DNA of 64,000 bases, taken from JAFAXA01 sp963777325 (GTDB lineage: Bacteria; Pseudomonadota; Alphaproteobacteria; Acetobacterales; Acetobacteraceae). This document shows, piece by piece, positions 42,357 to 51,252 of this stretch (the first letter of the stretch is position 1; each line of letters opens with the position of its first letter). The notes under the pieces were generated by a model, which saw only the letters and a program-made list of their open reading frames with translations, was not told where the DNA came from and made no database searches. The DNA lies in the NCBI GenBank assembly GCA_963777325.1, contig CAVZQE010000018.1, positions 620,001 through 684,000 of the forward strand, in the 5' to 3' direction. Position numbers and translations under genes: made by a program.

Positions 42357-43117
42357 CAGGCGCTGGCTCCGATCAACCCGGCACGCTCCGTCGCGGCGCG
42401 CTGCAAGCGCCTCAGGGCCGCCTCGCGCGACAACTCGTCTTCCGACCGGACGCATGTCATGGCGGCGTTGCGCTCTTCCAGCAGCGCCTCCAGTCGCTCG
42501 ATGACCGCGACCGAGCGCAGGTTGGTGCCGAGATCGAACTCCAGCATCCGTTCCAGCACACCTTGCTTGCGCTCGCGCTTCAGCAGCCGCGCTCGAAGCA
42601 CGTCAGGCGGTGCGTCGAGCCATATGAGCATGTCGGCACGCGGTATGAGGTCGCAGGCAAGCGCCAGCCGCCCGGCGTGTTCCGGTGCGCAGAGCAAAGC
42701 GAGCGAGCACACCGCCTGCACGAATCCCTGATCGAAGATGACGATCCGGTCCGCCGTCCGGGCGTCGTTCCACGCATGCGTCAGACGCCAGATATACTGT
42801 CGCAGCCGCAGCGCCCAGACCGGGTTGACCGGCGGCATCAGGGCGAGCAGCGAGCAGGTCGTGTTTCCTTCCGCCGAGCCGTCGAGCAGGTGGCGCGCGG
42901 TCGCGACCATCTCGATCGCCGGCCGGCCCAGCCGCCGCGCCACGCGGATCAGCGCCGGCGCCTGCGGGTTGTGCAGCCGGCCGTCTTTCGCCGGCTCCGA
43001 CGGGCGATGGCTCAGCGCCAGATCGGTGCGGACGCCGCGCGCGCGCAAGCCCTCGGCGAGCGCGTGCGCCAGCGTCGTCTTGCCGGCGGCGGGCGGACCG
43101 AAAATCTCGACGATCAT
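42356..43117 (-). CDS. P-loop kinase-like protein of the polysaccharide locus
   Basis: This 253-residue protein has a Walker A motif right at the N-terminus (MIVEIFGPPAAGKTTLAHALA). A DRIVIFDQGF Walker-B-like strand and a lid-like LLKRERKQGVLERM follow, resembling nucleoside or thymidylate-type kinases. The acceptor is unknown. It sits 10 bases after a larger thymidylate-kinase-like gene and overlaps wzx. The start at 43117 is chosen because the P-loop begins there; upstream residues of the longer frame are unconserved. Confidence 0.72.
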   Translation of the reverse strand: MIVEIFGPPAAGKTTLAHALAEGLRARGVRTDLALSHRPSEPAKDGRLHNPQAPALIRVARRLGRPAIEMVATARHLLDGSAEGNTTCSLLALMPPVNPVWALRLRQYIWRLTHAWNDARTADRIVIFDQGFVQAVCSLALLCAPEHAGRLALACDLIPRADMLIWLDAPPDVLRARLLKRERKQGVLERMLEFDLGTNLRSVAVIERLEALLEERNAAMTCVRSEDELSREAALRRLQRAATERAGLIGASA

Positions 43118-43127
43118 GCGGCTCGCC

Positions 43128-44663
43128 CTACAGACTCTGCCAGACTTCGCGCCGCACGGCGCCCAGCACGTCGGCGAGCGGCTGCTCGGCATCGACGGAG
43201 ACGACCCGCGTTCCGGGAAAGCTCAGCCGCCGGACGCAGGCGATGCGCCGGGCGATCACCGCCGGGTCCATATCTGTCTCCCGGCGGGCCGCCGTCTCGG
43301 GCGTGACGTCGAGCTTCAGAACGAGATCCGGCGGCATGCGCGCGGCCATGGCATAGGCGCGCGCCTCGTACCGGCGGAGCCAGCCCGGCGACCACCTTGT
43401 CCGGTGCAGCAACGGGCCGTCGTTGTACTCCGCATCCTGATCCTGCGGGTAGCGGTCGGTGACGACGATCATGCCGCGCGACGCGGCGCGCTGCGCGCGG
43501 TGCAGCTTCGTCCGCTTCTCGGCGGCGACCAGGGCGGCCCAGGCCGAGAGCAGGACGCTGTAGAGGAACCCCGGCGGCCGCTCCGAAATCCGGCCGTGCG
43601 AAGCGCCCTTCGGCTTGCTCGGGAACAGGCGCCGCACCAGCGGCACCAGCAGCTTGAACGGCAAAAGGAGCAGCGACGGACGGCCATCGCCGGTGCCGAA
43701 ATAGACCGGCAACACGTCCAGTTCGGCGCCGAGCCACGACCGCAGCGAACGGACGACGGTGCTCTTGCCGCTTCCGTCCACGCCCAGCACGGCCACGATG
43801 CAACCGCCGCCGGCCGCTCGCCGGGCCCAGGGTCGCGGTAGGTGCAGAACCCGGCGGTTGACGCCGCCAGCCGCCCAGGCGGCTCCGCGCGCCAGACTGC
43901 GCAGAAGCGTCTCGGGCGTGCCGTAGGCCCGGCGCTCGGCCAGAACGCGCCGCATCCGCCGGCGCAGACATCGCTGCCGCTCCAGCGGCGCGCGCGCGAA
44001 CAAGGCGGCCGCCACCTCCTCCGCCATGTCCGGACCGAGCGTTTCGGCCGCGAGCGCCCGCAACGCGACTGGGTCCACGCGCCCGGCCAGATCCCGCTGG
44101 TCGCGCGCGAATTTCGCCGCCGTCTCCGGCCAGCGGCGGAGCGCGACCGGGTCGGTCCGCCGCAGTTCGAGGCAGGCGCGCACGATCAGCAGCAGCGCCT
44201 CGCCGGCCGGATCGAGCACCCGGATCGGCAAGCGCGCATGGGCGACCGCGCGGGCCAGCAGTATCTCCTCCCACGGGAGCCGGTACTCGCGCAGAAGCTT
44301 GCCGCCGACGACGAGGCGAAGATGGGCATGAACATGGACGATCGCCCCGCTCGCCGCGTCGTAGCCGAGGAAACTCGAGATCGCCGGATGGTCCCGCGCC
44401 GCGATCGCGGGGAAGCACTTGAAACCGGACGCGAGCAGAATGAGCTGGGCGCGATGCTGGTCCTCGCGTGCGATCAGCAGGTCGAGATCGGTCTGCCCGG
44501 ACAGCGCCTCCTGAACGCGCCGGCCGCTCCGCCAGTAGCAGTAGCGCACCTTCTCTCCGTCGAACCGCGCGAGCAGTTCTATCAGCAACGAAACCGGGGG
44601 CAACGAAACCGGCGGCTCCGCCGCGGCGAGGCGCAACATCGTCGGGGACGCTTGTCCGGTCAC
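43128..44663 (-). CDS. Nucleotidyltransferase-like plus thymidylate-kinase-like fusion
   Basis: This 511-residue protein has two regions. Residues 20-270 resemble an uncharacterised nucleotidyltransferase-like fold (VRYCYWRSGRRVQEALSG then TDLDLLIAREDQHRA, with the DLD acidic pair). Residues 285-511 form a thymidylate-kinase-like P-loop domain (VAVLGVDGSGKSTVVRSL, MIVVTDRYPQD, DLVLKLDVTPETAARRE). Such fusions occur in bacterial polysaccharide loci. The substrate is unknown; phosphorylation of a sugar, lipid carrier or nucleotide is possible. The GTG start overlaps the upstream Wzc stop (GTGA). Confidence 0.72.
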   Translation of the reverse strand: MTGQASPTMLRLAAAEPPVSLPPVSLLIELLARFDGEKVRYCYWRSGRRVQEALSGQTDLDLLIAREDQHRAQLILLASGFKCFPAIAARDHPAISSFLGYDAASGAIVHVHAHLRLVVGGKLLREYRLPWEEILLARAVAHARLPIRVLDPAGEALLLIVRACLELRRTDPVALRRWPETAAKFARDQRDLAGRVDPVALRALAAETLGPDMAEEVAAALFARAPLERQRCLRRRMRRVLAERRAYGTPETLLRSLARGAAWAAGGVNRRVLHLPRPWARRAAGGGCIVAVLGVDGSGKSTVVRSLRSWLGAELDVLPVYFGTGDGRPSLLLLPFKLLVPLVRRLFPSKPKGASHGRISERPPGFLYSVLLSAWAALVAAEKRTKLHRAQRAASRGMIVVTDRYPQDQDAEYNDGPLLHRTRWSPGWLRRYEARAYAMAARMPPDLVLKLDVTPETAARRETDMDPAVIARRIACVRRLSFPGTRVVSVDAEQPLADVLGAVRREVWQSL

Positions 44664-46969
44664 GTGCGCTCGCTCCTGTCCTGGACGGACACGGGGGGGG
44701 TCGGAGAGGCTGGCGTGAAACCGAGCTTCCTGAACCCCCAGCGAGGCGCGTCGACATAGTATTGCCGGAAGTTCATCACGGATTCGGCCGCATCGCCGAA
44801 GCGGTAGCGCGCGTGCCGCCGCAGATCGACCTGCGTCACGACCGCCGCCACGGTCTGCGAGACGAACTCGTGTCCGAGCAGGCGCGGGTCGCGCAACAGG
44901 CTCAGCGCATTCATGGCGACGTCCTGGCGCGTCCGGCCCCAGCGCACGGCGAACAGGGTCTGATCCGCGAGGACCGTCAGAAGCTGCGCCTCCGTGACGG
45001 CGAGGAGCGGCGGACCGTCGATCACGACGAGGTCGTATTCGGCCCGCAACGCCCGCATCAGACGCGACAGCTGACCATTCGCGAAGGGCGTGATCGGATC
45101 ATCGGGCGGGCTGCGCAACGGCAGCGTGTCGATGCCGAGGCTCGGAACGTGCCGGACGGCGGCGAGGGAGAAATCCTCGGCGTCCGCCTCATCGGCCGGG
45201 CCGTCCGCCAGGCTTTCGCCGCCCACCTCGCGCATCACGGCGGGGTGCCGGAAATCGAGATCGACCAGGATCACGCGCCGGCCGATGCGTGCGGCGTAGA
45301 CGGCGAAGCTCACCGCCAGCGTCGTCTTTCCCTCGCGCGGCACGCTCGATGTGATCAGCACCACTTTCGACGAGAGCGCGGGAGTAGCGAGCTGCATCCC
45401 GGCGACGATCGACCGGATCGCCTCGGTATAGGCGGCGAACCGGCGCTTCAGGATCTGCTCGTGCGGCCGCTTCCGCCCGATCGCGAGCACCCGGGGCACG
45501 AGGCCGACGCATCGGATGCCCAGCACCTCCTGCACGTCGCGCGCGCTGCGCAGGCCACGGTTGATCCGCTCCGCGCCGATCGCGACGACGCCTCCGCCGA
45601 TGCAGCACATGACAAAGGCCGGCAGCATCAGCCAGACCGGGTTGGGCGTGCTGGTGCGGTCCGGCGGGGTCGCGAGCGAGAGGATGCGCGCGTCCGGCGA
45701 GGTCATCTCGAGCTGCTCGCGCAGCTGCTCGCGGCGTTGCGACAGATTGTCGTAGAGACTGCGGCTCGCGACGGTCTGGCGCTCGATCTCCTGCAGCCCC
45801 ACCTGCGCCTGCTGGCCTTTCTGCGCCGCTGCCTGCACCGCGGCGAGTTGCTGCTGTAGGGATTGCTCCCTGGCGGCGGCCATCCGCACGTCGTCCCGGA
45901 GGACGGTGGCCGAGCGGTCCACTTCCTGCGCGATGCGCCTCTGGGTTTCCTGGAGCTGCGCGACTGCCCGCCGCACCTCCGGATGCGATGCGCCGAGCGA
46001 CGGCGTGAGGTCGGCCACGGTCCGGCGCAGGCTGACCTCCTGATGGCGCAAATCGGCGAGAACCGGCGAGTCGAGATTGCCGATGAGACCGGCGGGCGCG
46101 CGACGCCCGAGATCGGCGATGTAGTCCAGCCTCGACTGCCGCGCCGCCATGTCGGCCTGCGCCGAGGTCAGGTCATGGTTGAGTTGGGCGATGCGGGCAT
46201 CCACGACATCGGTCTGTTTGTTCGCGGGCAGGTCGTGTTCGATCCGGTAACGCTCGATCGTCGCGTCGTTGCGTTCCAGCTCCTGCTTGAGTTCCGCGAT
46301 CCGGCCGCTGATCCAGCCCAGCGCCCGGTTCGTGTTCTCCCGCTTCTGATCGTATTGGCGCTGCGTGAACAGCTGAACGAGGCGGTTCGCGGTCAGCGCC
46401 GCCCGCTCGGGGCTGACCGAACCGTAGCTGACGGACACGACCTGCGAGCCGCGCTCCTGGGCGACGACGAGCCGCCGTTGCATGGCATCGAGCGCGGGCT
46501 CGCCGACCGGATCGGCGTTTGCGTCGGCTGCGGGCGCCGCGCCGGCGAACGACAACGCCGCGTTCAGCACCGGTGCGCCGAACGCCAGCCACTGCGCCTT
46601 GACCCAGGCGCGCAGCTTCAGCGACAGGCCGACGCGCCCCTGGCTCGGAGGAACCATCGCCTTGAGGTAGGCGGGATCATGTTCCAGGCTCTCGAGCACG
46701 CGGCGCAGGTGATCGCGCGACGACAACGCGGCGACCTGGGTCTGCACGAGGGCCTGGTCCTGCGATCCCAGCACGACCGCCTGCCCGCTTCCAGGCGCGG
46801 GCTGCTGGGGCTCGATGACGATCTCCGCCTGAGCGACATAGCGCGGCGCGATCAGCAAGCCGCCGAACCCGGCCAGCACCGTGCCCGCCAGCGCCACGGA
46901 CGCGATCGGCAGCAAATGGCGGCGCAGGACATTCAGAACCTGCTGCAGTTCGGCGTCGGCGGTCATCAT
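44660..46969 (-). CDS. Wzc-type polysaccharide co-polymerase / bacterial tyrosine kinase
   Basis: This 769-residue inner-membrane protein sets chain length and export of the polysaccharide. The Wzz domain spans an N-terminal helix (LLPIASVALAGTVLAGFGG), a long periplasmic coiled-coil region and a second helix near residues 460-485. The cytoplasmic kinase has Walker A (SSVPREGKTTLAVSFA), A' (VILVDLDFRHP) and B (LVVIDGPPLL). A short C-terminal tail holds only a YY pair in NFRQYYVDAP, fewer tyrosines than enterobacterial Wzc. GGAGG precedes the first of two ATGs. No Wza gene is visible in the window. Confidence 0.9.
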   Translation of the reverse strand: MMTADAELQQVLNVLRRHLLPIASVALAGTVLAGFGGLLIAPRYVAQAEIVIEPQQPAPGSGQAVVLGSQDQALVQTQVAALSSRDHLRRVLESLEHDPAYLKAMVPPSQGRVGLSLKLRAWVKAQWLAFGAPVLNAALSFAGAAPAADANADPVGEPALDAMQRRLVVAQERGSQVVSVSYGSVSPERAALTANRLVQLFTQRQYDQKRENTNRALGWISGRIAELKQELERNDATIERYRIEHDLPANKQTDVVDARIAQLNHDLTSAQADMAARQSRLDYIADLGRRAPAGLIGNLDSPVLADLRHQEVSLRRTVADLTPSLGASHPEVRRAVAQLQETQRRIAQEVDRSATVLRDDVRMAAAREQSLQQQLAAVQAAAQKGQQAQVGLQEIERQTVASRSLYDNLSQRREQLREQLEMTSPDARILSLATPPDRTSTPNPVWLMLPAFVMCCIGGGVVAIGAERINRGLRSARDVQEVLGIRCVGLVPRVLAIGRKRPHEQILKRRFAAYTEAIRSIVAGMQLATPALSSKVVLITSSVPREGKTTLAVSFAVYAARIGRRVILVDLDFRHPAVMREVGGESLADGPADEADAEDFSLAAVRHVPSLGIDTLPLRSPPDDPITPFANGQLSRLMRALRAEYDLVVIDGPPLLAVTEAQLLTVLADQTLFAVRWGRTRQDVAMNALSLLRDPRLLGHEFVSQTVAAVVTQVDLRRHARYRFGDAAESVMNFRQYYVDAPRWGFRKLGFTPASPTPPVSVQDRSERT

Positions 46970-46985
46970 CACGGGCCTCCGTTCC

Positions 46986-48962
46986 TCATGCCGCGGCCGA
47001 CACACGCGCGGGCGCACGCGTGCTTTCGAGCCACGCCTCAAACATCAGAATCGCCCAGAGTTCGGTCGCGCGGTCCCGCCGGCCGCTCAGATGATCCGCC
47101 CAGCTTGCCCGCACCCGCGCGACGTCGAGCAGGCCCTCGCGGCGGAGCCGGGAGGGCGCCAGAAGATCGCTGGCCCACTCCCGCAGCGGTCCGCGGAGCC
47201 ACGCGGCGATGGGAACGTCGAACCCGTGCTTCGGCCGCTCGTACATCGCCTCGGGGACGTAGCGGCGCAGCACCTCGCGCAGCAGCCACTTGCCCCGCCC
47301 GTTGCGCACTTTCATGTGCAACGGCAGCCGCCAGGCGAATTCGAGGACGCGGTGATCGAGGAGCGGGCTGCGCGCCTCCAGGCTCACCGCCATGCTCGCG
47401 CGATCGACTTTCGTCAGGATGTCGCCGGGCAAATAGCCGATCGTGTCGCGAAACATCGCGCGTTCCGTCTCGTCCAGCCACGCCGGGACCGCCGCGGCGT
47501 TTGCAGCACCGCTGAGAAAGGTGTGGTCCTGAACGGCCGGCCTCTCCGTCACGGCGACAAGGCGGTCGTATAGCTCGGCTTCGTCTCTCGCCCCGAGCAC
47601 GCGCGCAAGCTTGCTGATCCTGCCGCTTTCGAGCAGGTGCGCGAGCACCGGGGGCAGCCTGAGCCGACGCCCGGCCGCTTCCCAGCCCTCGGCGTGCAGG
47701 GCGGAGAGCGCCGACGCGCCGGTCCGGCGCAGGCCGGCCGGCAGCCCGAGCGCGAGCTTGAGCGGCGCCGGCAGGACGTGGCGCGCATAGCCGCCGAAGC
47801 TCTCGTCGCCGCCATCCCCGGACAGCGCGACGGTGACGTGCTGGCGGGCGAGCCTCGCCACGAGCAGGGTCGGGATCTGGGATTCGTCCGCGAACGGCTC
47901 GTCCCAGACGCGCGGCAGCTCCGGGATGGTGGCGCGCGCCTCCGCCGCCGACAGCTGCAGCTCCGTGTGCTCGGTGCCGAGATGCCCGGCGATGGCGGCG
48001 GCGTGCCCGGCCTCGTCGTAGCCGGATTCCGAAAAGCCGATCGTGAAAGTGCGCACCGGCCGCGACGATTGCGCCTGCATCAGCGCGACCACGACCGAGC
48101 TGTCGATACCGCCGGACAGCAAGGCGCCGAGCGGCACGTCCGCGACCATCCGCTCCGCCACCGCGGTCCTCAGTGTCCGGTCGAGCGCGTCCGCGAGCGC
48201 CGCGTCGTCCGCCTGCAACGGCTCCCGACGCCCGCCTTCGACGACATCGCCGAGCGACCACCAGATCCGCGCTGTTGCCTTCAGGCTGCCCGCGTCGGCT
48301 CCGGCCAGGTCGCCGGGGCGCACCGTCAGGATGCCTCCGGGCGGCAGCTTGAAGACGCCTTCCCAGATGCAGTGCTGCTCGCCGATCCAGCCCTGGCGCA
48401 GCAGCAGCGCGAGCGCCGCGCGGTTCAGCGTCGGCTCGAAGCCTGGATGCGCGTGCAGCGCCTTCAGCTCGGATGCGAACAGCAACGCGCCCTCGACCAG
48501 CGCCACGTAGAGCGGCTTCTTGCCGAGCCGGTCCCGGACGAGGTGCAGCGCGCGCTCGCGCCGGTCCCACAAGCCGACCGCGAACATGCCCGCGAACTTC
48601 TCTAGCGCCGCCTCGATGCCGAACGCCGCGAAGGCGGCCAGCATGATTTCGGTGTCGCTGCCGCCTTCGAACCGGTGTCCGAGCGCGCAGAGTTCCCGCC
48701 TCATCTCTTGGAAGTTGTAAATCTCGCCGTTGTACGAGGCGATCAGTCCGCCGTCGTGCGAAGCCATCGGCTGCCGCCCGGCTTCGGAGAGATCGACGAT
48801 CGCGAGCCGGCGATGCCCGAGCGCGATGCCGGCGTCCGGATCGGTCCAGAGTCCGTCGCTGTCCGGCCCGCGATGATAGAGGCTGGCGGTCATCGCCCGG
48901 ATCGGCGCGAGCCGTCCCGGGTCGGCGCGCGGAGCGAGCAGGATACCGGCTATGCCGCACAT
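46986..48962 (-). CDS. Glutamine-hydrolysing asparagine synthase-like amidotransferase
   Basis: This 658-residue class II amidotransferase has nucleophile Cys2 (MCGIAGIL), glutaminase blocks RGPDSDGLW, NGEIYNFQEMR and SDTEIMLAAF, and a synthetase domain with PPi loop LLSGGIDSSVV. The start at 48962 follows from the need for Cys2; the frame upstream belongs to the glycosyltransferase shadow. Within polysaccharide loci such enzymes often amidate sugar carboxyl groups, so that is the likely role here and not bulk asparagine synthesis. It overlaps the GT4 gene by 13 bases and precedes wzc by 16. Confidence 0.88.
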   Translation of the reverse strand: MCGIAGILLAPRADPGRLAPIRAMTASLYHRGPDSDGLWTDPDAGIALGHRRLAIVDLSEAGRQPMASHDGGLIASYNGEIYNFQEMRRELCALGHRFEGGSDTEIMLAAFAAFGIEAALEKFAGMFAVGLWDRRERALHLVRDRLGKKPLYVALVEGALLFASELKALHAHPGFEPTLNRAALALLLRQGWIGEQHCIWEGVFKLPPGGILTVRPGDLAGADAGSLKATARIWWSLGDVVEGGRREPLQADDAALADALDRTLRTAVAERMVADVPLGALLSGGIDSSVVVALMQAQSSRPVRTFTIGFSESGYDEAGHAAAIAGHLGTEHTELQLSAAEARATIPELPRVWDEPFADESQIPTLLVARLARQHVTVALSGDGGDESFGGYARHVLPAPLKLALGLPAGLRRTGASALSALHAEGWEAAGRRLRLPPVLAHLLESGRISKLARVLGARDEAELYDRLVAVTERPAVQDHTFLSGAANAAAVPAWLDETERAMFRDTIGYLPGDILTKVDRASMAVSLEARSPLLDHRVLEFAWRLPLHMKVRNGRGKWLLREVLRRYVPEAMYERPKHGFDVPIAAWLRGPLREWASDLLAPSRLRREGLLDVARVRASWADHLSGRRDRATELWAILMFEAWLESTRAPARVSAAA

Positions 48963-50118
48963 CGGCTCGGCTCCATGCTGCGCCCCAGCAGTTCGCGATA
49001 AGCCGATGCGTAGAGCGCCACGATGCGCGCGAGGCTGAACTCGGCCGCGACGAACTGCGCCGCCCGATCCGCCATCGCGCGGGCGCGGGCCCGATCGTCG
49101 AGCAGTGCGACGATGCTTGCCGCCAGCCGGGACGGGTCGCGCGGCGGCGTCAGCAAGCCGGTCCAGCCGTCGCGCACGACGTCGTTGCATCCGGGCATGT
49201 CCGTCGTGACGATCGGCACGCCCGCGAGCGCGGCCTCCAGCAGCACGCGCGGCACGCCCTCGCGGTATCCGTCGGGAAGGCGAACACATCCGACATGGCG
49301 AGCAACGCGGGCACGTCCTGGCGCTTGCCGGCCGCGATGACGTACGGGGCGTGCCGCGCGATCTCTTCCGGACGGACGGCGTCGGCGCCTTCGGTCGCGG
49401 ACGGACCGACCAGGAGGAAGCGCGTCGCGGGGCGGCTAGCGTGGACCAGCGCCGCGGCGCGGAGCAGCGTGGGGATGCCCTTCTGGCGCGTCATGCGGCT
49501 GACGGTGATGACGATCTCGGCGTCCCCGAGACCGAGTTCGCGACGCAGAAGGGCGGGCGAGGGGCCTTGGGCAAGCCGCCTGCCGAACTGGCCGGGATCG
49601 ACGCCCGACCCCGCGATGACACGGCTGCCGCCGCGTCCGAGCATACCGTTTCTCTCGAAAAAAGCTTGGTCGATACGGTTCTGAAAGACCGTCAGTCCGG
49701 CCGATCTCGCCGCCTGCCGGTGCACGCCGCAATAGACGGGCCGCAGCAGCGTCGGCAGCGGACCCCGCGACGAGAACAGCCAGCCGAGGCCGTTGATCGT
49801 GCGCATGACGGCAAGCCCCGCCACGGCGCGCGCGGCCAGGGGCGCCAGCAGGTTCGGCTTGGTGTCGAAGCTGTGGACGATCTCCGGCCCGAGATCGCGG
49901 AACAGACGCCGCAGCGACCGCACGGCCCGCAGATCGGCGGCGGGGTTGAGGAACCGGTCGAAGGCGAAGGGGAGGTAGTCGAGGCCCGCGCGCCGGAACG
50001 GGCCGGGATCGCCGGTGCCCGCGGCGGTGATCCGAAAGCCGCTCTCGCGCAGCGCCAGCATGTAGGGGATGCGCAGGTCGTGATCCTCGCCGCCGACCAG
50101 GAGGATGTGGGCGCTCAA
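48950..50118 (-). pseudogene. GT4-family glycosyltransferase, frameshifted
   Basis: The product is a GT-B fold glycosyltransferase, probably adding a sugar to the lipid-linked repeat unit. The start is a TTG at 50118 with GGAG upstream. The N-terminal domain shows EIVHSFDTKPNLLAPLAAR; the C-terminal domain shows VITVSRMTRQKGIPTLLRA and ALLAMSDVFAFPT. Near 49270 the frame breaks, and a one-base shift continues YREGVPRVLLEAALAGVPIVTTD, the UDP-binding E-x7-E block, to the stop at 48950. Both halves are well conserved. The lesion may be an error in the consensus. Confidence 0.85.
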
Positions 50119-50473
50119 TGCGCCGCTCCTTCCAGCCGGGACCGCCTCGGAGACGTATGATGTGGCAATCGCTTGGTTCCAAGAAAGCGGCGCTGCTCAT
50201 CCAGCCGGCCGGTGCGGGTCCGCATTGAAAATGATTGCGTCGGATACGGCCATTTGTCCGAACGGCCGAACGGCCTCGCCAACCGGTCTAGTCCGCCGCG
50301 CGCGAGACCCGCCTTTTCCTGGCCTCCCGCGGGGATTGACGCGGCTTCGCGGGCCCGCCGCCGGCCTTGGTTGTAGGCCCTTCGGAATAATTGCCAATCC
50401 ACGCTCATGCATTGAGGATCGGAGACACCGCGCCGGATCTGGCGGAAGCGCGCACTCGAAACGGGGAACCGAC
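50119..50473. promoter_or_regulatory. Divergent promoter region inside the polysaccharide locus
   Basis: These 355 bases lie between the start of the GT4 (minus strand) and the nucleotidyltransferase (plus strand) and must hold promoters for both arms. An AT-richer patch at 50383-50400 (GGAATAATTGCCAATCC) precedes the plus-strand gene. No coding sequence or strong palindrome was seen. GAAACGGGGAACC provides a weak ribosome-binding site. Confidence 0.4.
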
Positions 50474-51211
50474 ATGAAGGCAGTCATCCAGTCGGGCGGC
50501 AAGGGAACCCGGCTGCGGCCATACACGATGATCTTGCCGAAACCGCTGATGCCGGTCGGATCGAAGCCGGTGCTGGAGCTGCTCCTGAAGTGGCTGCGGC
50601 GGAACGCGATCGTCGATGTCTATGTGACGACCGGGTATCTCGGCCACCTGATCCGCAACTTCTGCGGCGACGGCCGGCAATGGGGATTGCGCATCGCCTA
50701 CACCCAGGAGACGGAGCCGCTCGGCACCGTCGGCGCGCTCAGCCTGCTGCGCGAGGAGCTCGACAGCACCTTCCTCGTCATCAACGGCGACGTGTTGACC
50801 GATCTCAGCCTGAACGGCTTCGAGGAGGCGCATCGGCGGCTCGGCAGCATCCTGACAGTCGCAACCATTGAGCGAACGGTGCGGGTCGATTTCGGCATCA
50901 TCGAGCAAGCAAACGAACGGGTGGTCCGCTTCCGCGAGAAGCCGAACTTCACCCAGCTCGTCAGCACCGGCATCTACTGCATGGAGCCCGGCGTGCTCGA
51001 CTACATCCCGGACAGCGTGCCGTTCGGCTTCGACGACCTCATCCTGTCGATGCTGGCGAAGGGGGTTCCGGTGCGGACGTTCCTGCACCGGGGCATGTGG
51101 CTCGACATCGGGCGCGTCGAGGACTTCCAGAAGGCCCAGGATCTCGGCTGGGACGAGGTGGTGCCCGCGTTCGAGACCTACGCGCTCGATGCGGAAGTGC
51201 CTGCCGTCTGA
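50474..51211 (+). CDS. Sugar-nucleotide pyrophosphorylase-like NTP transferase
   Basis: This 245-residue enzyme activates a sugar 1-phosphate to an NDP-sugar. The nucleotide loop is intact (VIQSGGKGTRLRPYTMILPKPLMPVGSKPVLE), as are the Mg-site NGDVLTDLS and the GTVGALSLL substrate block. The C-terminal LHRGMWLDIGRVEDFQKA matches RmlA/GlmU/LegF-like enzymes. Length is that of a catalytic domain without a hexapeptide tail. The downstream dehydratase and aminotransferase suggest it supplies a precursor for a deoxyamino sugar. The exact sugar and nucleotide are unknown. Confidence 0.85.
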   Translation: MKAVIQSGGKGTRLRPYTMILPKPLMPVGSKPVLELLLKWLRRNAIVDVYVTTGYLGHLIRNFCGDGRQWGLRIAYTQETEPLGTVGALSLLREELDSTFLVINGDVLTDLSLNGFEEAHRRLGSILTVATIERTVRVDFGIIEQANERVVRFREKPNFTQLVSTGIYCMEPGVLDYIPDSVPFGFDDLILSMLAKGVPVRTFLHRGMWLDIGRVEDFQKAQDLGWDEVVPAFETYALDAEVPAV

Positions 51212-51252
51212 ATCTTTCCCGCCGCCGCCTGCGCAACCGAGCGAGTGAAGCG

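Noticed and set aside
41001..42731. 576-codon plus-strand open frame opposite wzx
   Set aside because: Composition is Arg/His/Gln-rich and it overlaps a clear flippase gene.
45863..47515. 550-codon plus-strand open frame opposite wzc and asnB
   Set aside because: No conserved motif; both antisense genes are well supported.
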